From Hydrogenibacillus sp. (GTDB lineage Bacteria > Bacillota > Bacilli > Thermicanales > DSM-22653), in contig JADBKT010000007.1 of NCBI GenBank assembly GCA_014896255.1, positions 1 to 57,495 on the forward strand: 57,495 nt of DNA, given 5' to 3'. A program made the position numbers and the translations under genes. Position 1 is the first letter of the stretch; each line of letters begins with the position of its first letter. A model generated the notes under the pieces. The model was not told where the DNA came from. It saw nothing but the letters and a program-made list of their open reading frames with translations, and made no database searches. This document shows, in pieces, positions 52,254 through 57,495 of the stretch.

Positions 52254-53804
52254 CTACGTCGGTCTTCGACGGGGCGGGAGCGCTCCGCTTCGGACGCGCT
52301 CCGCCACGATCGGGAGAACGCGCACCACATCTTCTGCGGTGAAGTTCAATCCCTGCTTTTCTGCCATGGATTCGCCCGCGAGACCGACGAGAAACGCCGC
52401 GGCGCCGGAAGCCGCCTGCGGCGTGGCCCCGCGGGCGAGGAACGCTCCGGCCAGGCCGGCTAAGGCGTCCCCCGTCCCGCCGGCGGTAAGGCCGCGGTTG
52501 CCGGTGATGTTGTAGCGCCAGCTTGTCGCGTCGGCGATGATGTCGATGGCGTCTTTTTGGAGCACCGTGGCTTGTAACCGTCGGGCGAGCCGTTGAACGA
52601 TCCGGGCCCGATCTTTGAGGTGTTGAATGGTCGAGGAAGACACTGCATTTTTGTCCGACGCAAGGTCGAAGCGCCCGAGCAGCGCGCGAAACTCCCCGCC
52701 GTGCGGAGTGATGAGCCGTTTGCGGAACGAATTCACGACGGACGTCGTGCGGTCGGCGGGGGCGGGAAGGGCGTACAGTGCATCGGCATCGACGACGTGT
52801 GGGCGATCGAGCGCGGTGAGCACAGTTTCAACGAACTGGAGTACGCCCGTCGAACGGCCGAGCCCGGGACCGATGACGACGGCGTCGACGCGTTCCGCCG
52901 CTTGAAGGACGGTGTCCGCGGCACTCGGTGTAAAGCGGCCTTGCCCGTCTTCTGCATCGACCCAGACGGGGATGAGCATCGGCGGGAGAGGGGTTGTCGA
53001 ATGGCGGAACGCCGTAACCCAGACGCGATCGACGAACGGCGCGGCGGCGAGGGCCGCAAGAAGCGGCGCGCCGGGATAATCCCTACTGCCGCCGATGATC
53101 AAGAGATCGCCGTTTTGGCCCTTGTGCTCCCCACGGCGTTCCAGCAGCGGGGCGACATCGGCCGGTCCGACGAGATGCGCCAATTCGGGGAGAAAGCCGA
53201 TCGTCGCGATTTCCCGGGAAAAGTTGTCGTATTCCCGCTTATCCCACTGAAACGTGACGGCAAGATCGCAAGATACGTACCCTTCGTGCGGATAGCCGCT
53301 CGGCAGATCGATGGAGAGGATCGGGACGCGGCCGCGGCAGCGGTTCATGGCCTGGATCGCCGCCCCGATCACGCCGCGCGGTGCGCCTCGTCCGCCGGCG
53401 CCGAGAAGCGCATCGACGAGGAGATCGAAGGTGCAGAGGTCAAGGGCGCGGATGGATTCTTCATCATCCAGCGCGATCGTCCGGATGAACGGCGAGTCGG
53501 CGATGAGCGCGAAGTTGTGGATGGCCTCCGGGGTTTTGAGCCGTTCCGGACGGCCGATGAGATAGACGGTGACCTCGTGCGTGAAGGCGAGATGCCGCGC
53601 AGCGACAAAGCCGTCACCGCCGTTGTTGCCGATGCCGGCGATGACGGCGATGCGTTGGGCGTGGCCGTAGCGCTCCGTCGCGATGCGGGCGACGGCGGCG
53701 CCGGCGTTTTCCATCAGTTGGAGCGGCGAGAGCCCGAGCCAGCGGGCGTTCATGTCCCAACGAGCGACGTCTGATATACCGTACGGCGTATCGGATGACC
53801 TCAT
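52254..53804 (-). CDS. nnr: Bifunctional NAD(P)HX epimerase / ADP-dependent dehydratase
   Basis: This fused enzyme repairs hydrated NADH and NADPH. The N-terminal epimerase (YjeF_N, residues about 1-215) has NARWLGLSPLQLMENAGAAV, IAGIGNNGGDGFVAARHL and FDLLVDALLGAGGRG. The C-terminal ribokinase-like dehydratase has GDLLIIGGSRDYPGAPLLAA, VVIGPGLGRSTGVL, LITPHGGEFRALLG and NRGLTAGGTGDALAGLAGAF. The 516-residue protein starts at ATG 53804 with AAAGGAGGATCGCAG upstream. A macrodomain gene lies 66 bases upstream on the same strand. Confidence 0.95.
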   Translation of the reverse strand: MRSSDTPYGISDVARWDMNARWLGLSPLQLMENAGAAVARIATERYGHAQRIAVIAGIGNNGGDGFVAARHLAFTHEVTVYLIGRPERLKTPEAIHNFALIADSPFIRTIALDDEESIRALDLCTFDLLVDALLGAGGRGAPRGVIGAAIQAMNRCRGRVPILSIDLPSGYPHEGYVSCDLAVTFQWDKREYDNFSREIATIGFLPELAHLVGPADVAPLLERRGEHKGQNGDLLIIGGSRDYPGAPLLAALAAAPFVDRVWVTAFRHSTTPLPPMLIPVWVDAEDGQGRFTPSAADTVLQAAERVDAVVIGPGLGRSTGVLQFVETVLTALDRPHVVDADALYALPAPADRTTSVVNSFRKRLITPHGGEFRALLGRFDLASDKNAVSSSTIQHLKDRARIVQRLARRLQATVLQKDAIDIIADATSWRYNITGNRGLTAGGTGDALAGLAGAFLARGATPQAASGAAAFLVGLAGESMAEKQGLNFTAEDVVRVLPIVAERVRSGALPPRRRPT

Positions 53805-53870
53805 CTGCGATCCTCCTTTCACGAAGATGTGCGAGCGGCATGACGGCCGAGCGGTGAGTGGTCGCACGGC

Positions 53871-54491
53871 TCATGCGCGTCGTTTAGCGAGGGCTTTTTT
53901 GGCCCGCTCCACGTCCGCGGCGGAGAGCAGAACGAGCGAGACGCGTTCCGGGAGCGGGGATGGACGATCCGATGATGAACCGCTCTGCCCGGAATCATCG
54001 GCGAGGATCGCGGAAGAGAACGCCGCGACGGCTTCGTCCAGCGTCTGGACGACGGCCTCAAACGGGCAGCCGTAAATGCCGGCGCTGACCGCCGGATAGG
54101 CGATGTGCCGTACGCCGAGTTCGGCGGCGCGCTTAAGCGCCGCGGTGAGCGCGCGGAAAAGCGCTTCTCGCCGTGCGTCGTTCCAGTGACCGTCGCAACG
54201 GGGGCCGACGATGTGCAAGACATGCCGGATTCCGTATCGCGCGAGGTCGAGCGGCGGAGTGACGACGACTTCATCGTGGGTGATGAAGCTCCGCCCGTAT
54301 GTTTTACGCATCGCTTCCTGCGTCAGGCGGCTGTATCGCTCCGCATCTTTGGCCGCCGCTTTGGCGATGGCGTAGGCGACGCCGCCGCCGTGGACCATCT
54401 CGGCGTTTGCGGCGTTGACGATGGCGTCGGCCGGGAAACGGGTGAGATCGCCTTGGACGATGTCTAACCGGATTCGTGCCGCCCGGGTCAT
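53871..54491 (-). CDS. Macrodomain protein, ADP-ribose-type hydrolase
   Basis: The 206-residue protein is a full macrodomain (AF1521/YmdB-like): VQGDLTRFPADAIVNAANAE, MVHGGGVAYAIAKAAAKDAE, VVVTPPLDLARYGIRHVLHI and AYPAVSAGIYGCPFEAVVQT, whose loops hold ADP-ribose. YmdB enzymes remove the acetyl group from O-acetyl-ADP-ribose or reverse mono-ADP-ribosylation. A Ser-rich segment (residues about 165-180) precedes the last strand. With the NAD(P)HX repair gene downstream, a cluster for NAD-derived metabolite repair is suggested. Confidence 0.92.
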   Translation of the reverse strand: MTRAARIRLDIVQGDLTRFPADAIVNAANAEMVHGGGVAYAIAKAAAKDAERYSRLTQEAMRKTYGRSFITHDEVVVTPPLDLARYGIRHVLHIVGPRCDGHWNDARREALFRALTAALKRAAELGVRHIAYPAVSAGIYGCPFEAVVQTLDEAVAAFSSAILADDSGQSGSSSDRPSPLPERVSLVLLSAADVERAKKALAKRRA

Positions 54492-54554
54492 CGCGCATCG
54501 TTCCTTTCTGCCGTTACGTTCAGACGGTCGTCGTTACAATATGCACGCCATCGA

Positions 54555-55508
54555 TCAACGCGCGTTTTGCTTTTGCAGGTAATCGACGATGCCGAAAGCG
54601 TCGATGGCGGCGTCCAATTCAAGCATACGGTAGATCGGGTGGTCGTCGGCGACGCCCAAAGCATTCAGCCGCGTTTGAAAACGCCTGAGGAGGGCGGCTT
54701 GGGCGCGTTCGAGTACTTCTGCTTCCGCGTCTATGGCGACGGTGCGGACGGTCTCCACCATGTCGGGAAGCCATGACCGAACGTCCGTAAAGACGGCTTC
54801 CGGGTCGTCATAAGCGCCGAAATGGCCGAAGAAAATACGCCGGGGTCGGAGCGCGCGCAGGCGATCGACGCTGGCCGTCATCGCCTCGGGATCGAACTGA
54901 TTCGGCGACGTCGAAGGCAAGACGAGGAACATGCCTTCATCGAGCAGATCGGCATACAGGATGCCGGCCGTGTCGCCGGTGAACACCCCGCCGCTTAGGT
55001 GATCGTAAATGCTCAGATGGTGCCTGGCGTGGCCCGGCGTGTCGTATACGGTGAAGCGCCGTCCGCGCACATTCAGCGTTTCGCCGTCGGAGGGGACGAT
55101 CAACCGTTCTTCCGGGACGGACAGCACCGGATCGAACAGTTCATCAAAGCGCTCCCTGTAAATTGCCCGTGCCCCTTCGACGAGCTTTGTCGGATCGGCG
55201 AGATGCCGTGCTCCTCGGGGATGGACGACGACGCGCGCATGCGGCATCTCCTGAAGCAGCAGTCCGACGGCGCCGGCGTGATCGAGGTGGATATGGGTGA
55301 CGATGATCGTCTCGATCTCCGCCGGATCAAGGCCGAGCGATTCTAGGCCGGCAAGCAGCCGTTCGGCCCCGCTCGCCGGACCGGTCTCGATGATCAGCCG
55401 CTCGTTCGGAAACACGAAGGCGCCGGTGCGCCGGGGAAGGCCGAGGTCGTGAACGTCGATCATGAAAATGCCGTCTCCAAGCGCGATCGGTTGAACGGAT
55501 GCGCTCAT
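54555..55508 (-). CDS. Metallo-beta-lactamase-fold hydrolase
   Basis: This 317-residue protein has the binuclear metal motif THIHLDHAGAVGLLL (HxHxDH), the His in HPRGARHLADP and the GHARHHLSIYDH and FTGDTAGILYADL motifs that complete the site. A second, helical C-terminal domain (after residue about 220, ALRPRRIFFGHFGAYDDPEA) is like that of lactonase or glyoxalase II-type enzymes. The substrate is unknown. I chose ATG 55508 because GAGGAGG is eight bases upstream, while the ATG at 55514 is too close. It has its own promoter. Confidence 0.9.
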   Translation of the reverse strand: MSASVQPIALGDGIFMIDVHDLGLPRRTGAFVFPNERLIIETGPASGAERLLAGLESLGLDPAEIETIIVTHIHLDHAGAVGLLLQEMPHARVVVHPRGARHLADPTKLVEGARAIYRERFDELFDPVLSVPEERLIVPSDGETLNVRGRRFTVYDTPGHARHHLSIYDHLSGGVFTGDTAGILYADLLDEGMFLVLPSTSPNQFDPEAMTASVDRLRALRPRRIFFGHFGAYDDPEAVFTDVRSWLPDMVETVRTVAIDAEAEVLERAQAALLRRFQTRLNALGVADDHPIYRMLELDAAIDAFGIVDYLQKQNAR

Positions 55509-55561
55509 GCGCATAGCCTCCTCGACGTTTTTTGGAAAATCGAGCTTTCTGCCGTATCCAA

Positions 55562-55590
55562 ATTCTACTCTACATATTCCTTTCGCTCAA
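55562..55590 (-). promoter_or_regulatory. Promoter of the MBL-fold gene
   Basis: On the minus strand TTGAGC and TAGAAT are 17 bases apart, about 55 bases before the start. It abuts the istB remnant. Confidence 0.6.
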
Positions 55591-55592
55591 TC

Positions 55593-55940
55593 TTACGGAT
55601 GAAGGAGGAGCGGAAGAACGTCGCCCGGGATCAGCAGGCGGTATCGGATCAGCGCCGCCGGCTTTTGGGGCGTGGAGCTATCCGCCAAACGGGCGTACAA
55701 GAGATCCTCCGGTTCGGAGGCCGTGAAAAACGCGGCCCGAAGTCTCGCCGTGCACGCTTTGACGCCAAGGGCAATCACTCAGTGCGTTTTCCCTACCCCT
55801 CGTACAGATTCGCGGGAATCGGGCCAGGTGGATCTTCGTGGCAATGTATCGCATCATCGACCTCGGGAATTCACCCTTGTTCATGCAACAGCGTACGCCA
55901 AGGCCTCCTTCAGGGCCATTTCAATGAATGCGTCGCATGA
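55593..55940 (-). pseudogene. istB: IS21-family istB remnant
   Basis: Three broken pieces of an IstB ATPase are in order on the minus strand: FIEMALKEALAYAVA (about 55880-55930), RYIATKIHLARFP (about 55810-55855) and GVGKTH, stop, VIALGVKACTARLRAAFF with LADSSTPQKPAALIRYRLLI (55593-55800). GVGKTH is Walker A; the Walker B part and C-terminus are missing. The region has frameshifts and a stop, and DNA between the second and third pieces is deleted. No istA or terminal repeats are visible. It is a relic of an IS21-like element. Confidence 0.7.
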
Positions 55941-57244
55941 ATTCCTCCCAACACAGAACTGACCAAGGCGAATTTGTGCAGACCGTTTGCCGTCATGTTA
56001 GCTCCGAAGAGGATCCCCAGCAAGCAGGATATAAAGAATGGTGCCGATGTAACAGGAGGTCATGAATAATCCGGATGCGGTACCGGTTTCTTCAGGGGGG
56101 ACGAAGAAATACAAGGCGGTTTGGAGACCGAGGTTATTAAAGCCGTTGCTGCAACCCAACACGGGGAGGACAAAAAAGATCCACTTGACAGAAGAGGTCG
56201 GTTGAAGCGTAAGAAGGAGCAGGCTGCCGGAGAGCAAGGCGATCGCTCCCGTCAATAGCGCGGGCTTGGAGCCGCTTCGATCCACCCATCGGCAGGTGAG
56301 AGGGGCGACGATGACGCCGAATCCGGCGATGGAAAGCATCACCACACCGATCGTTTTTGCATCCAAATGATGAACCCTTTGCAAATAGGACGGTATTCCA
56401 AAGAAGACAGAGTAGAAGATGATATTCACCAAAATAAACTGTACATAAATCAAAGTGGCGTTCAGATTTCGCCCAAGAGCCTGCATATTTAAGAAGGGAT
56501 CCTGTCGTCGTGACTCATATCGGTAAAAGAGGACCGTCAGGATGAGGCTGAGGAGAAACTTCCACCCGCTCACGGTGCGTTCGAGGGAAAGAAAAAAGAG
56601 CATCCATCCGATGATCGTGGCCATGAACAGTCCGATTCCCAAAAGATCCAAACGGGCGACGGGTTTGATCGCGGGTGCGCGGTCGTCGGGCGAAAATTTG
56701 AGGGCGAGCAGAAAGGAAAGAAGGATCAACGGGAAGTTGATCAGAAAAATGGCCGGCCAATCGCCGAAGTGAATCAGGAAACTGCCGACGGACGGACCGA
56801 AGGCGGCGGAGGTGGAAGAAAACACGGAAAGGATTCCGAGAGCCCACGCTTGGCGGGCGGTGATGACGCCACGGATGATTCCCATCCCTGCTGGATATAG
56901 AGCGGAACTGCCCAACGATTGAATGAGGCGAAAACCGATGAGCCACCAAAAACCGGAGAGAAGGGAGCCAGCGTCGAGGCGACGGCCACCAGCAGAAGAC
57001 CGAATAAAAAAATGCGCTTGCGGCCATAGGTATCGCTCAGCCTTCCCATAACAGGTTGCCCGACCGCGCTGGCCAAATAGTAGGTGGAGATCAACCAGGA
57101 AGCATCGGCGAATGTGAGATGAAATGCCTCCTGCAACCGGGACAGGGCCACCGCAATCATGGAGGAATTGAGGGGGTTGAGCAGGGTGCCCAACGCGACG
57201 GTGATGATGATGATGATGAGCGTTTCTTTCCTTTTGGCGCTCAT
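55935..57244 (-). pseudogene. MFS transporter (DHA2-like) with two frameshifts
   Basis: The minus strand encodes an intact MFS N-terminus from ATG 57244 (GTLLNPLNSSMIAVALSRL, GQPVMGRLSDTYGRKRIFLF) up to a run of five A on the plus strand (56948-56952). One more base would join it to FWWLIGFRLIQSLGSSALYP and the long frame ending at 55998. Near 56020-56036 a second frameshift separates the helix GLFMTSCYIGTIL from SCLLGILFGANMTANGLHKF. The C-terminus runs into the istB remnant. Ribosome binding site AGGAAGGG is intact. A sequencing error could explain one homopolymer shift but not both. Confidence 0.75.
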
Positions 57245-57375
57245 AAGGCTTTCCCTTCCTTGGCCTTCAAAGCAAGAACTAAGAGAGCGGGAATCAAGAA
57301 TATAAGCCGAGCATGGAGTTCTCTTGACGAATATTTAGTTAATCGAAATAATATCTTAGAAAGGAGTTTACTACA

Positions 57376-57495
57376 TGGGACCGCGCCCTTTAAATTAGAC
57401 AATTTGATCGGTATCCCTATGTGATGCAAGCCTTGCCTGCGCTCAGGGCTTCTTTAAGCGTTTCTTGGGGCGTTTTGTACCGCAGGCTTGAATGC
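57376..57495 (-). mobile_element. Terminal part of an IS3-family element, runs off window
   Basis: The window ends inside an insertion sequence. On the plus strand the element seems to begin TGGGACCGCGCCCTTTAAA, which would be the end of the terminal repeat (IS3 elements end in TG and CA). Transposase coding sequence follows at once. The other end is outside the window, so completeness cannot be judged. Confidence 0.55.
57417..57495 (-). CDS. IS3-family transposase C-terminus (partial)
   Basis: The minus strand reads HSSLRYKTPQETLKEALSAG, then KACIT and a TAG stop. HSSLxYKTPxE is the strongly conserved C-terminal motif of the DDE integrase subunit (OrfB) of IS3/IS150-group elements. Only 26 codons are in the window. 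No frameshift is visible in this part, so the element could be intact. Confidence 0.8.
   Translation of the reverse strand, partial: HSSLRYKTPQETLKEALSAGKACIT

Noticed and set aside
56940-56960. Programmed ribosomal frameshift in the MFS gene
   Set aside because: A run of five identical bases is a poor slippery site, no stimulatory structure is visible, and a second frameshift exists near the end, so decay is simpler.

Overview
The window comes from a high-G+C, endospore-forming, Gram-positive bacterium of the Bacillales type. The evidence is gene order: aroA-ccpA with acuABC, and tig-clpX-lonB-lon-engB-hemAXCDBL-spoVID-ysxE-valS-folC, match the Bacillus subtilis arrangement closely. The sporulation genes spoVID, ysxE and lonB, TTG and GTG starts with strong Shine-Dalgarno sequences, and a T-box leader on valS agree with this. 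The high G+C, GCG-reading tRNA-Ala and arginine/alanine-rich proteins suggest a thermophilic relative, but I cannot name the genus.

Layout. 1-4250: an IS200/IS605-like hairpin at the left edge, an unknown gene with manA, a decayed AlbA_2-like fragment, tRNA-Ala(CGC), then a 1.4-kb imperfect palindrome (2307-3735). The palindrome holds two defective copies of an IS200 tnpA, a tnpB fragment and a broken short-chain dehydrogenase gene. A group II truncated haemoglobin follows. 4419-11970: a DUF255 thioredoxin-fold protein, an IclR regulator, small conserved genes and a heterodimeric ABC exporter with one predicted degenerate ATP site. 12206-17864: aroA, ccpA with a cre-like site, mtnN and the acuA-acuB-acuC acetyl-CoA synthetase control genes.

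18070-26407: protein quality control (tig, clpP, clpX, lonB, lon) and engB, with a sigma-F-like promoter before lonB. 26416-28553: three genes (membrane protein, DMT transporter, XRE regulator) that separate engB from hemA. 28724-38845: haem synthesis from glutamyl-tRNA to uroporphyrinogen III, divided between hemB and hemL by an hsp20 remnant and a three-gene ABC importer that has its own promoter. 38861-42173: ispH, spoVID and ysxE, with a hairpin that looks like both a terminator and a trap for the spoVID ribosome binding site.

42343-50482: meso-diaminopimelate dehydrogenase, a MOSC protein, T-box-controlled valS, folC and murC. 50400-55508: an MFS transporter, a histidine-rich YmaF-type protein, a fused NAD(P)HX repair enzyme, a macrodomain protein and an MBL-fold hydrolase; the last three suggest nucleotide and metabolite repair. 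55593-57495: decayed genes and insertion-sequence debris (IS21 istB remnant, twice-frameshifted MFS gene, end of an IS3-family element running off the window).

Most of the window is conserved housekeeping DNA. The most unusual parts are the palindrome at 2307-3735, the cis-acting RNA structures before hemA, spoVID and clpP, and the interruptions of the haem block. I found no CRISPR array, prophage, rRNA gene or clearly new multigene system.
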